A program made the translations under genes and the position numbers. Under the pieces are notes generated by a model that was not told the DNA's origin, ran no database searches, and saw only the letters and a list, made by a program, of their open reading frames with translations. Below, in pieces: positions 49,233 through 63,792 of a stretch of 64,000 nucleotides of DNA (positions are counted from its first letter, which is position 1; the number at the start of each line of letters is the position of its first letter). This stretch comes from Chlorokybus atmophyticus (taxonomy: Eukaryota > Streptophyta > Chlorokybophyceae > Chlorokybales > Chlorokybaceae), in assembly GCA_009103225.1 (NCBI GenBank), contig RHPI01000560.1:272891-336890 (forward strand), read 5' to 3'.

Positions 49233-52200
49233 ATGGCGCAGCTGCCGCTGAGGGTGCTGCTTGTGGACAATTACGACAGCTACACGTTCAATCTGTACCA
49301 CCTGCTCGCCGCCGCCAATCACGGAGGTAGGAGTCTGAGTCTTTTTACAATCGCACACAACTCTGCACAAAGCTCAGGTCAGGTCATGCAATTCAGCTGT
49401 TTGAGATGACTTCATCCACTGTAGCTCATGCTCAGCTGCTGCTCCACCGAAGCCGCTCTCCCCGTGTAGTGATTGTGATCTGGATGCTTTGTTGGCTGCA
49501 GTGACTCCAATAGTCATCAAGAACGACGAGTTGACTTGGGAGGAGCTGAGACCTCAGCTTGTTGGCCAGCGTGCCTATGACTGCGTGGTCATCTCCCCTG
49601 GCCCAGGCACACCTGAAACCCCAGTTGATGTTGGTGCGTTGGTTGTCAGCAGCAACGTTAGCGGCATTGCCCTATGTAGTGCATGCTGATACTGTGAAGT
49701 GCAGGCGTTTGTGTCCCCATTTTGAGGGAGTGTGAAGAACTCCCCGTGTTAGGCGTGTGCCTTGGTCATCAGGTGCGTGCAAGGCGCACAGCCGCGTTAC
49801 AGGTTCTATCTCGCTACTACCTGATCAACATGCATGTTGAAATTAATCTGCTGCAGGCATTAGGCTTTGTGCATGGAGCTAGGATTGTGCATGCCCCAGA
49901 GCCTGTGCATGGGCGACGCAGGTGCGCGACCACTTGTCGCTGTTCTTGCACTTCGCAGTGCGCATGTTGCTCACCTGCTTTGTTTGCAGTGAGGTTGAGC
50001 ACAGCAGCCACGAGCTGTTTAAACATGTCCCCTCAGGTCGCGACGCGGGCTTTGAGGTACACAAACACGCGCACTCACACCCACACGCACGCACCTTGCA
50101 GTGTCAGTCTGTGTGCTTGTTAGCCGCATCAGTTCACCGAATGTCGTCCAAGGTAGGTTTTTAGAAATTGCCCTACGACATGCATAATGTTAATGTTGTA
50201 CATGAATCAGGTTGTGCGTTATCATTCCCTCGCACTGGATGTGGAGTCCCTGCCCGATTGTCTGGTGGCCACTGCTTGGACTGTTTCTACAGAGGGTGAA
50301 AGCAATGCAGAGCGCGCAAAGTCGGTAGTCATGGGCGTCTCGCATGTCTTTCGTCCTCATCATGGTGTACAGGTATTGATTGACAGCGTGCTAATGTCAA
50401 GTGGCACCATGCCACATAGGTGCAGCCAGTAATTTTTATGTACGTCAATTCGCAGTCAGATGCCGTGCAATGCATTGTGCAACCATCGTTGTGCGGTGTC
50501 ACATCGAGCAATCATGGACGTATGTTTATGATATGTCCTTGCATGCTATTGCTTGCTTCATGATCATGCTGACTGGGTTTATACCATCGCAGTTTCACCC
50601 AGAGAGTGTTGCGTCCAGCTATGGGGACACGATCGCGGTAAACTTTCTGCGTTTGGTCGAGCAACATTGGGTAGGTCGTTGTCTTGGATTCGTTTGTAGG
50701 TCGTGTATTGATTGCTTGTCACTAAACTGTCGTATCTTTGCAGCAATCCAAATGCGAGAGTTATGGCGCAACAGTCCATGCTGGCATGTGCAGCACAAGT
50801 GGCAGTCACGAGCCGATGCTGCATTCGCAGAGTGGCACGCAGTTGCTGTGGAGGCGCTTGCCGGGTGCTCTTGCGGCTGTAGGTGACACAGATACCCTTT
50901 TCATGCAGCTATACGGCCACAGCGCGCAGGGATCGGACACGTTCTGGCTGGATAGCGCATCTACTGAAGAGGTCGGTGACCCCAATTAACAAATTACTCA
51001 CTCCCCTCTGGTGTGCCTTCGATGCAAGAAGAGCTCTCATGGTTGGCTTAACGGCAGGGACGAGCGAGGTTTTCATTCATGGGTGGCCGCGGAGGTTCTC
51101 TGTGGAGACGGTACATGCACAGATTAACTCCAGGGATGCAAACCGGCACTCTGTACGTTGAACATGCGGATGGCACATTGGAAGAACACACAGATACCTC
51201 ATTCCTGGAACATCTTGATAAGGTGCGCGGTATACCAGCACTGTGCGCAAGCTGTAGTGCAGAATTGGTTGCTCTTATGCGCGTAGCATAACTCATCTTG
51301 TCCGAGTAAAGTTGCTGTGTATGCACACAGGACCTGGCAGACCAGCATTGCGTCACAGGCGCGGTATACCAGCACTGTGCGCAAGCTGTAGTGCAGAATT
51401 GGTTGCTCTTATGCGCGTAGCATAACTCATCTTGTCCGAGTAAAGTTGCTGTGTATGCACACAGGACCTGGCAGACCAGCATTGCGTCACAGGCGTTCGC
51501 TCTTTGCCATTCAATTTCTGCGGAGGCTATGTTGGCTACTTAGGGTTCGTGCACGTGTTCATGTTGGCTGCTGCTCTGTGATCAATCGTTTGCCTTTGGT
51601 GCCACATTTCCGGAGTGTTCATCAATGTTGACATGCTTGCTACAGGTATGAGATGAAAGCTGAATGTGAAGCTCCTGTATCCGCATGCCAGCACGACTCT
51701 CCGACTCCAGATGCCGGCTTCTTCTTTGCTGATAGGTTCTTAGCTATAGATCATTTGACCAAGGACATTTATATTCTTGCGCTCATCCCCACTGGCGACC
51801 CTGACAAATACGCCCTAGACTGGATTGATAGCATAGTAGATGAAGTGCTGCAAGGCCGTGTGGATTATCTTACAAGCCGCCGCACTACCGAAGGTGTTGA
51901 CTCTATGCCACCTTTCAAGCTGAAGAAAAGCAAGCAGGAGTACCTTGCAGACATACAGGTACTTGACGTGCATGCAGTTGCAAGTTCAGTTACAAGGTCT
52001 GCTGCTTGTATATTCAAACGGCCCACATTCAGGGATGCTTAGTGTGGACATACTCTTCACCAGCTGGCAGCACTTGAACATGTGAATACTGTGGCTAGTA
52101 TGGATGTCAAGAATATTTCAAGTATAGACTTTCTGAAATTTTTGAAACTGTGCTCAACGTCCGCATCACTCTCCCGCAGATCTGCCAAGAGCTGATAAAT

Positions 52201-53441
52201 GACGGAGAAACCTATGAGGTTTGTTTGACAACAGCGATGCAGCGCAAGCCTGCGCCCGCTTTGCCCCTGGAGCTGTACCGTACGCTGAGGCGGGTCAATC
52301 CCGCACCGTACGCGGCGTGGCTGCAGTTCAACGATGCACTCTCTATCTGCTGCTCATCACCTGAACGCTTTTTGAAGCTTGGTTCTGACGGCGTGCTGGA
52401 GGCGAAGCCGATCAAAGGGACTCGTCCTCGCGCCGTGACGAGCGAAGAGGATGAGGCAATGCGTGTGCGATTGCAGCGTAGCCTAAAAGACCGGGCGGAG
52501 AACCTCATGATAGTGGACTTGCTGCGCCATGACTTGGGGCGCGTGTGCGAGGGGGGGTCTGTGCACGTCCCGGCGCTGATGGCAGTGGAGTCCTATGCCA
52601 CCGTGCATCAACTCGTGAGTACCATACACGGGCGCAAGCGCGAGGATGTTAGTCCTGTCGAATGTGTGCGAGCGGCGTTCCCTGCGGGGTCCATGACGGG
52701 TGCACCCAAGAGCAGGACGATGACTATCATCGACGCCGTGGAGGGCTCGTCTCGAGGCGTGTACTCGGGTGCCATCGGCTTCTTCTCTGTCAGCGGCACC
52801 TTTGATCTCAACGTTGTCATTCGCACGGCTGTGGTCTTCAACAATGAGGTCACCATTGGCGCAGGTGGGTTCAAGTATTCTTGTGCTTCCTCCTCCCTTC
52901 CTCACACTCGTGCATACACACATGTGCGTATGTACTTGCTCACACATGTGCGCAGTAGCTTACACGTCTCCCTCCCACTGTTGCAGGAGGTGCTATTGTG
53001 GCGTTGTCAAGCCCAGAGGAAGAGTTTTCGGAGATGCTGGTGAAGGGTGGGGCTCTGCTTCGCGCTGTTGGCGAATGCGAGGCCGACAACACGCCAGCTG
53101 CAATCGACATTGGTGAAGAGGAGTCTCGCACTCGAGCTGCTCCTGCCAGACAGATGGATGCAGATATTGCTGATGCTCTTGGTGTTATTTCAAAGGAGAA
53201 CTCACAGAAGAAATCTGCCAGCGCAAGCCGGCCCCGACACGTGTCTTGCAGAGCAGGCAACTCAGTTGTGGCTTATCTCCGTATACCATTGCTACCCCGG
53301 TTGCTTGCTGTACGACCAACCCGATGCATGCATGCCTTTCCTAAGCAACACATTGACCGACCATGGCTTCGGCAGTCACGACACTTGAAGTCCTCAGCTT
53401 CGATGGTGTACACGCGCATGCTGAGTTTTGGCCTTTGTTGA
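49233..53441 (+). CDS. ADCS: Bifunctional aminodeoxychorismate synthase (PabA-PabB fusion)
   Basis: Thirteen exons: 49233-49326, 49502-49633, 49705-49772, 49857-49921, 49990-50056, 50211-50372, 50593-50670, 50744-50971, 51058-51222, 51465-51544, 51646-51958, 52180-52864, 52987-53441; 863 residues. It makes 4-amino-4-deoxychorismate from chorismate and glutamine for folate synthesis. The glutaminase half has [31 protein letters not shown] (nucleophile Cys) and [14 protein letters not shown]. The PabB half has [38 protein letters not shown] and [11 protein letters not shown]. The last ~110 residues after the PabB core are low complexity and unusual for the family. The start at 49233 gives no obvious transit peptide; an in-frame ATG at 49197 adds a short hydrophobic leader. 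Exon 10 begins inside a 134-bp tandem duplication. Confidence 0.95.
51227..51494. repeat. Perfect tandem duplication of 134 bp spanning an intron-exon junction of ADCS
   Basis: 51227-51360 and 51361-51494 appear identical. Each copy carries most of the intron plus the acceptor ACACAG and the first 30 nt of exon 10. The downstream acceptor (exon from 51465) restores the reading frame. Using the upstream acceptor would read into a TAG stop within the second copy. Confidence 0.95.
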
Positions 53442-54317
53442 GCCCGCCCCTTGTCTCTAGTCTGTTAGTGCAGAGTGTCCTCAGGCATCTTTATGTAGGC
53501 ATCAAAAATCAGCTCGCCATTCATCTGTACATTTGACACTCATTCTTGCTGAATTGTATGCATCAGCTATTATCGCAAGCAAAGTTATCAGCGTATCCGC
53601 ATTGGACAGCTGCAACTCTACCTCCACGAAGATGCTTTGTGCCGAGTGAGTCGAGGGTGCCTTCAAATTGCGCTCCGCGAATGTACATGTTGGTGTGCTG
53701 AAAAGTTTTTCAGACTCGTCTCAGCGTCCAGTGTACATGGTGCTCTGTCATTGGGACCTTTGAGCGTTAGTGGTGGTTGTTGTATGGCTCTGTCAGCCCA
53801 GCCTAGTTTGTATGCTAAGCCTGCCCTGATCTGGCAACACCGAGTTGGTGCGAGTCAGTTTATCACATGACAAGCAAAGGTGGTCACAGCACCAATGAAG
53901 GCGAAGATAGATGTTGTAGACTAGTCGCAACAATCAAACACAAGCAAGGATGCTGCGCAAGGATGCTGGGGTGATTGAAAGCAGCCAAGCGAGCAGCTGA
54001 TGTAGTGTACAGGCATAAATAACACGATCACATCAACACACATGGCATATTCAGACACATGGCATATCCAGAACATAAAAAGTTGACTACAGTGCTACCA
54101 AAAAAGTCGTAAACGATCCCTATTCACCAACGTCCACTCAAGCTGAACTCGCTGCAGCTATTCACCTCACTACAACACACTATACACAAAAGCACTCCAT
54201 CAAACAGAACCACCCAAACCAACCCAGCCAGTGGTTAAGCGCGCATCATCATCAGCTCCACCCTCTGCCCATCTCTCCTTTCCTTCACAAATCTCCTTCA
54301 TGACTCCATGTGCGCCC
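53442..54317. other. Intergenic region between convergent ADCS and expansin
   Basis: Only short shadow open frames are found, with no domain. It presumably holds both 3' UTRs. Confidence 0.5.
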
Positions 54318-56246
<1,929 letters not shown>

Positions 56247-58040
56247 GATAGAAGATAGATTAACTAGGAGGATACAAATGACATCAGGGGTGAGAAGAGG
56301 GGAGGCATGTAAAGACACATGGTCACCGTGTGCTGCATGTGATGCAAGAAAGACATCCACTCCCAAATGCTGTTTGAATGGGACAGCAAAGCAACACACA
56401 CACACAATACACACACACACACCGGAGGGTGCAAATGCTCTGGGTGAGCACCACCTCGGGCACCGGTGCGACAGGAAGCAGAGCAGCAGCGTCGATGAGC
56501 AGCCACAAGACGAGCAGCGTGAGTGTTCGCTTGTGAACAGCTCTGTCCAGCCTTGAGTAAACTGCCTCTCTCTTATACTATGATGAGCCGTGCATGAGGG
56601 GCAAGCTGCGACAGTGGTGCGGTTGCATTCTATACATACGCATGTCACATGCAGCGAGTGTACTGTACTGAGCTCTGCGCAAGCTCTCTCTTGTCTCCAG
56701 TTATTCGTTGGGGTAACCGTGTTCGCAGCAATGCAGTGTAGTTAAAACGTCATCGCAGTGCAATGTTCGTACGGTACACACGTGGCGCTTGGACAACGGA
56801 GAAGTCTCGGGGTTTCTGTGGCATGCACCAGGGGCATTAAACTAACTGTCCGTCAGTTCTGACGCACTGTCACGCAGTCAGGACTGCGCAGGACGACTGG
56901 GGACGGGGATGTCGTGGTAAAATGACACGCGACATCACATGACATGTTTGTGTGCCTATGAGGTATGAGGGGGGGACAACTTCCTTCTGATACTTGCGGA
57001 TAATGTCGTTGGTCTGGCACGTTGAGTGCCACATGTAAGCCTTCAGCGAGGAGGCGCATATCAGGTAAGCTTTGGTGGGGCATTGGCGGCGGCGAGACAC
57101 GTGTTCACGGCCTGGTGAGCGAGTGTTCACACTGTAGGTCAACAGTGCTGCCCTGTTCAACAGCCCGGCAACAGACCGCACAAGTTACTGTTCTCCACCA
57201 GTTGTTTGGTATTGTATGCACAAGTATGTGCTTATGCACGCGCACCCCGAGACGACTGCATGAGCCGTTGGTGTATGGAGAGGTGTGCATCATGCTGTGC
57301 TGTGCTGTGCTTTGCACACGAGTGAACCAGTTGCGAATGGATTGCGGCCATGTAGTTATTTCTTCTGATCATCTGCGCTTGTCTTGTCACCGGCTGATAG
57401 AGTACCCAGCCCCTGCATCATCACGTGCGCATGGATAGAGCGCTCTCGTGCACACAAACGAGCGGAGCCGCGGGTGCACGAGCATGCATACACGGCTCTA
57501 GGCTTGCACTCGCAGTAGAGCCGATTCCCTTACATCTACTACAGAGGCATGGGCCCACTTCAGAGTTGACTGATTCGTGCATACGATCATATACCCTACA
57601 CGCTTCCACATCGCATGCACCAGGTAACATTGCAAGCAGACATAGAAGTAAACCACTAGACGGCAATGGCATATGACTATCAGCGTGCAGGACATGATGT
57701 TACTATGCCTGCCACTGTGCATATACACATTGCCATTTGTGCGCATTTGTGGTATGCTGATACCAGCTTTTACCACATGCACTGCCATGAAAGGTCTCTT
57801 GCATGATGACAAAACTCACTAGCGATAGCGCTGCTGGTTGTGAGCAGGATTGGCAAGACATGGGCGCACTTGTTGTGTGCTGCTCATACATGGCTAGACA
57901 ACATCCAGAAAGGTTGACATGGACACACTAATTCACCCACTGGTAGCTGCAAAACAATGCGAGTCATATGACAGAGGCTTCCAGCGGCATGCGACAATAA
58001 TGAGGCTGCTTGAAATTGCGTGTGCACGGGGACCAACCAC
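56247..58040. other. Region upstream of expansin, no gene recognised
   Basis: This 1.8 kb region lies between the expansin start and the 3' end of the ClpF-like gene. It has short AC repeats near 56395-56420 (a further AC run at 56029-56050 lies in expansin intron 1) and many short overlapping frames. I see no spliced coding signal. It presumably includes the expansin promoter. Confidence 0.5.
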
Positions 58041-60500
58041 CTAAAATGTTGGATCGCCAGGCCCAATCTTTGGTGGACCGTCAAGCATTTGACTGTTGCT
58101 GTCGGGATCATCGTCATAGCGAGGGGCGTTGTACTTTTCTCGCAGCGGCTTGGTGGGGATGTAGTTGCCGCTGCCATCCATGCCATAGAACAATAGGTAT
58201 ATGTACGGATGCTCCATCTTCTCCTTGTCGGGCTTGTCGGGCACCTCAATCAACTCCTCAGCAACTGCAGACAGACAAACATGCAAAACTTGGGAAGCAT
58301 TCATGCACGCACACAATGCATACTCGAAACACGTAAAACACAGCGTGTATGAGTAACTACATGTTCTTGGTGGTGTGGATGTGTTGCATGCAAAACACCA
58401 TATGCTACAACTTGCGTACCATATGCTACTGTATACTCCAAATCCTTTGTCTGCACCAGCGCCTGAACCAAACCAAAGCAACATCTCAGCGCCAGATGGC
58501 TGATGAACAAGTTAGTCCACGGGTAACATCTTTGCAAAGCCATGAGCGTACTTGATAGAATGGTTGTTTTCGGCCAAACGTCAGCTCCTCCGTGCCAGTG
58601 CGAGCAACCCACTCTTCATTCTCAAAGCAAGACGGGTCCATGCCACATACTACACCTCTATAACCTGCACACACCAATCTCTTCAGCATGGCTAAGCTCA
58701 AAATGCAGACAGCAAAATAACCACAATCACGCAGTCAAGACTCTCACCGAGTGTTTTATGCGTGAACTTCTGGCCCAATCGATACTTGAAAGACCTCCCA
58801 ATCCCCTCAATGGCGTTGGCAGCCTCAGTAGCCATGGAGGCAGCCTCCAGTGCGTTGAGCTGATCGCGAATGCGTGCTGCTTCTGCGTAGTCTTCCTGCT
58901 CGATCGCTCGTTGCAGCTGCGATCTGCACAATGTGACCTTCATCAATGCTGTGCACTTGTTCAAATGGTGCGGGCACGTGCGCATACATGACGTGTCATG
59001 TCACCAACATATTATATGCAACAGATTGACACGTGATGCACACCAAGCCTGCAGGACGGCTACACGCACCTTAGCAGGAGACCTTGTTCAGCGCTTTCTG
59101 TCATTGTGATTCGCGTTTGGGCGGCCCGCTGTTTCTTCGCTCTACTCCTCGCAGCAACAACTTCAAACTGACATTCAAACATAAGACCTTGCCTCAGTCC
59201 CTCATTGCAACCGGTTTGATATGCTAAGAGTGAGCGCTAGCCGCGTGCTTGCACACAAGCGACTGCGGCTGTAACAGCAACTCGCATGGCAACGCACGTG
59301 TCACATGCATGAAGAACAACTGTGCACCTCAGCCATCTTGCGGCGCGCGATGGCTGCCAACTGAAAGTTTTCCGTGTTCAGAGCTTTCTGCAACCACATA
59401 CAACTGGTATCAGCGCCAATGCGATACCACAAACCAGGTTCTTCACGAAGCCTACCACTAGCACAACTACAACACCTGTAATGCGATCAACCTGCACAAA
59501 AGGTCTGTTACGCATACTGACAAAATGCTTACATAAAACAACTTGCTTTCAACAAAAAGGTCATGTTGATTGTGTGAGAGCTCCTTCACTCATGCTCGCT
59601 GTGCGGCGGAATCTTCTATAACATAAAAGGCGGCGACAGCGGACATGTTCACTGCATTATGATGGTAACTGCATGCCATCAACCAGACATATGTCGAAAT
59701 ATGCGGTTATGACAACAACCACAACCACATCATGGAAATGTTACCAGCTGGCTGCCCCAGCAGACACTGTTCATGTGCTGCCCTTATGATGGTTTCTGGT
59801 ACAGCATATGGCGTTGTGTACCAAGGATTGTGGCTTGCATGCGGCTCGTGTGCTGCTGCTAGGCATGCAAGAGGTTACGTAATCTCACGCCTATGTGCAT
59901 GCGTGTGCAGAACGACATAAACAGCAGCAAGCTGCTAGGCTGCTCACCACTGTCAAGCATGCGTCGCACTTGACACACCAGCAATAAAGCAGATAGCAAT
60001 GTCTGACCTTCACAAAAGGAAACCAATGGCGACCACACTGTATTCTCAACAACAGCTATCACAATTTCTGCACACGCATTGCATGCGTGCATGCGCGTGT
60101 AACAATGGACCACAGATTTGAGTGCATGGCGCACCTGCAGCTGTGCGTTAAGGTCCATCTGGAAGAAGAACACCAGCAGCTCCTCATTGACAGCCTCGCT
60201 CCTGTCTGAGGCCTCCCCGCCGCCGCTCGCCCTGCGTGTTCCCCACAGCGCCTGCGGCGGGGGGAGGGGCGGCGAGCTGCTCCTGCTGGTCCTCGACCAC
60301 GCCGCATGCCGCCTCCTCCTCCTCTGCCACCTCTGCACCAGCAACTGCTGCTCAGGCCTGTGCTGCAGCCTGGCCAACAACCTGCTTGCGGAGTCGGAGG
60401 AGGAGGCAGAAGAGGCGGCGCCGGTGCTTGTGCTGCTTGTTGTTGTCGCCGTTGCCAGCAGCAGCGTAGGCGCCGACGGCGCAGCTCTAGCTAGCAGCAT
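58041..60500 (-). CDS. CLPF: ClpF-like Clp protease adaptor (UVR motif plus YccV/HspQ-like domain)
   Basis: Seven exons on the minus strand: 60135-60500, 59328-59387, 59070-59167, 58748-58923, 58552-58664, 58420-58462, 58041-58264; 359 residues. The first ~90 residues are Ser/Ala/Arg rich, a plausible plastid transit peptide. Then come VNEELLVFFFQMDLNAQLQ, a UVR motif (QRAIEQEDYAEAARIRDQLN), and a YccV-like domain (YRLGQKFTHKTLG, YRGVVCGMDPSC, GRKQPFYQ, HPYIYLLFYGMD, PTKPLREKYNAPR). This order matches Arabidopsis ClpF, which with ClpS1 delivers substrates to the chloroplast ClpPRC protease. A related UVR/YccV protein of other function cannot be excluded, but the N-terminal segment also fits ClpF. 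Confidence 0.88.
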
Positions 60501-61776
60501 GCTGTGGTGAAAGGAGGGCCCCCCAATTAGGTTATCCCGCTACACTACACACAATGTTGAGCAGCCCCAATCAGCCAATGGACACCCTTCCAACCCCACC
60601 ACCGCCGCCCACCCACACCCCCGCCTGTTTCTGCTCGCTAAGGCACCCACGTCATGCCCTGCGCTTACGCCGACAGTGTCGACGCCGCCAAGCGAGCACG
60701 ACTGCGCAGGCCTTGTCGGCGTAGGATTAGCGCTTATAAGCAAGCAACTCTTATTCGTGCTTGAATGCTGCCCACGAGTCTTGACAACAACCAAAGTTCA
60801 CTTGAAAATGTAAAGCACAGCACAACACTTGGAGGCCCGGAATAGTGTATCAAAGGGGTATGCTGATGTGTCAGCATGCGTGCATGGGTGCAGTTGTAGC
60901 GCAATTTGTTTTGCAGCACATAAGGAAAGTCCCATTGTAGCTCATACAATTGTTTTGGTTATGCCTACCTTTTATTGCTGATGGTTCTTGCCATATGATA
61001 TAGCCACTCCTTCAATTCAATGCGATGTATTCAACATGGTTCATATAATATCACAATCGTAACATGGCACACAAAGTAGTAACATTAGACTTTTGTGCAC
61101 AAAAAGCACACTGGCTTAAGGCGAAGATTGCAAGCTTACGACTCACCGCACCTAAAAGCAATGTTCTGCCCATCACAACCACTTCAGACAATGCAAGATT
61201 GCTTGTGCCAGGTATCAACAAACGCACAACATGTTTGACTTCGACGTTGTGTTAATGTATATGTCAGATCAGGAATGAAGTTGCAGTATCCGGGGTTATA
61301 TCTCCCCTATTATCAGTGCAATAGCGAAGCACAAGCGTGAACCAAGTGTACATGGGCTCTCACATCACGCACCCATCGGTTGCAAGAGTTCTCACCATGA
61401 AGGATACTTCATATTTCTAAGAATCACATGCAGTATCATAGAATTGTTTTTATGTTTGATGCATTTCACATACAATGACCGCAATGGGTTTCGAGAACAG
61501 GCATACTCGCCATTCTCATCTCCGTGCATATATAGCATACTATGTGACATGCAAACAAACATAAAGATTTGAAACATGGCTGCGGCCATCAATGTATGCG
61601 CGTGTATACTGCATATACACACGTACCGTGTTATGGCTCTCATTGGTTGATGATAAACGCTATGAAGCGTTTGGTGTGCATGTTTAAGTACGTACTTGTT
61701 GTATCGCATTTTGCATTGCCGGGCACATGCGAGCAACAACTCCCGATGCAAGCAACTACCATGGATGTCTTGTGTG
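60501..61776. other. Intergenic region, nothing recognised
   Basis: This 1.28 kb region lies upstream of the ClpF-like gene and downstream of chorismate mutase. The part next to 60500 is GC-rich, like other gene-proximal leaders here. No gene or repeat is supported. Confidence 0.5.
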
Positions 61777-63753
61777 CTACTGCCTGTCCCACTCTAACCG
61801 GCGCAGCAAGTAGCTGACCTGCGAAGAGAGAATGCGGCACACAGAGGAGTCTTGATACACGAGTTGCCAAGCTCAAGATGGAAGCAACAACACATACATG
61901 CAGGCTTTACCTGCACCTCCTTTGTCAACGGCATGATCCAATCTTCATACATGCGTGCAACGAGTTGTGGGGATATCTTGTGCTTGATGTTGTCGCCAAC
62001 GCTTGGTGTTTCAGACAGCGTAACCTCCTGAGTTGTCAGCACTTGAACAACCAGTAATGACAGAGACATACACACATGTACACGCGCGCATGCGCATGCA
62101 AATGGACTAACACACAACGAACCTGACTGTACACGCTCGCCTTGCGCTCCACGCGCTGAATGACGCTCTCCTCAACTTTTTGGAAGGTCAGCAGCTGCAT
62201 CAACCCCTCACGATCCTGCCGCAAAAGCAAGTTATGTAGGTATGTTATACTAATGTGGATGTCGACCGTGTCAGCTTGTATAATGCTTGAGCTTTGTCAT
62301 TGAGGCAGCTGCAAACACCTGATTTCGAATCAATGGGATGTACGTGCTGGGCGAGTCTGTAAACTTGGCTTCGGCAACAAACTTTCCATAGTGAATGCGC
62401 TTTGACAAAGCCTGCATGATCATCATCAAGACAATAACACTCAATCGTTTGCATGCAGGGCTCTTACTTCAGCTTGAGCCATTGTTGGAACGAGACGCAT
62501 GCAGCATGCATGTGAAATGTCATTGTAAATAAGACTTGCCTGTAAGCAAAGGACGTCGAGTGTGGCAGCGGATCCATAGTTGAAATCGTTGCCCGGCTCG
62601 CTTATTGCAGGAAGCACCTCCTCAAGGTAAAGCTTCATGATGCTCGGGTTGATGTTTATTGACGACGCGAATGGCGCAAGAATCTGCACACGGCCAATGC
62701 AAACAATGGGCATGTCTCTACCACGTACACGCACACATGCATGCACCCACAGGCACAGTCCCTCCATCCAGCATCAGCATCAAACACATCAAGCAACCAT
62801 CATGCATCATGGTGTTGTGGTATTCCAGTTGTGTTTTGCGCGAATGTTGCCAGTCATGGCTGGTTGTGTGCACATACCTCGGGGAAGGTGAGTGGCGGCA
62901 GCAACGCTTCCGGCAATTGTTCCGGAAAGAACGGATGCTCATCAGGACTCGTGTATCGGCGCACCTAAGTAGATTGCACAACTTTCACGCCATACTCGTG
63001 TTTGCATACCAGAGCTTGACACAACAGACAGGCTCACAACACCTTTGCGTGGAGTGCTTCTGTCTCTTTGAGAATGTAGTCCAGCAGCGAGCCGTCGAAG
63101 CCCGGTATGGGTATGGCGTGGCGGTCGTACGTGGGAGTGTTGCGCCGGAACTGTGCGCGCTCGATGAGAGAGTAGATGATGCTGTCCTCCTGACGGATCA
63201 ACGCGTCGCGCACGGTGACCAGCGTGAACTGCTGCGAGAGGTCGTCCTCACTTGTCCTGCAAGCACATTGGAAACAATGATGATGCATTGAACATGTGGA
63301 GTGAACATGAGGGCTGCTTACCATTGCCACAGCACGCTGGTCAACACCAAATGTCATCTACAAAAAATGCACAGAAATGCCCACACACATATACACACTT
63401 GTAATCGCGCACAAGCAAACACACTTGCGCAGTTGCACATGCATGAACAAGAGGCACAAACACTTCACCCTTACGATCATAATGCAAGTAGAGCAAGACA
63501 ACTCGGTCCTTTGTGGCGTCACATTGTCACGCTCAACACACACATTGCATGCTGCACACTTGATGCTGTTGAGCCACAACAAGCTTGCACAACGTAAACA
63601 CTGTACATGCGATGCGTGTGGCGGTGCAATGCGCTACAAACTGCGTACACACAGTGTTTCTGCACACAACCGCAAACACACACCCGCTTGACAAAGACAA
63701 TGCATGTATTACGCTGCAACACGCATTGCACATACACGCACATACAGTGTTTG

Positions 63754-63792
<39 letters not shown>

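Noticed and set aside
63318-63357. Segment ATGACATTTGGTGTTGACC as a chorismate mutase exon
   Set aside because: Its phase does not fit: exon 1 ends in phase 2 and joins directly to 63256 in frame, whereas inclusion would bring a stop.
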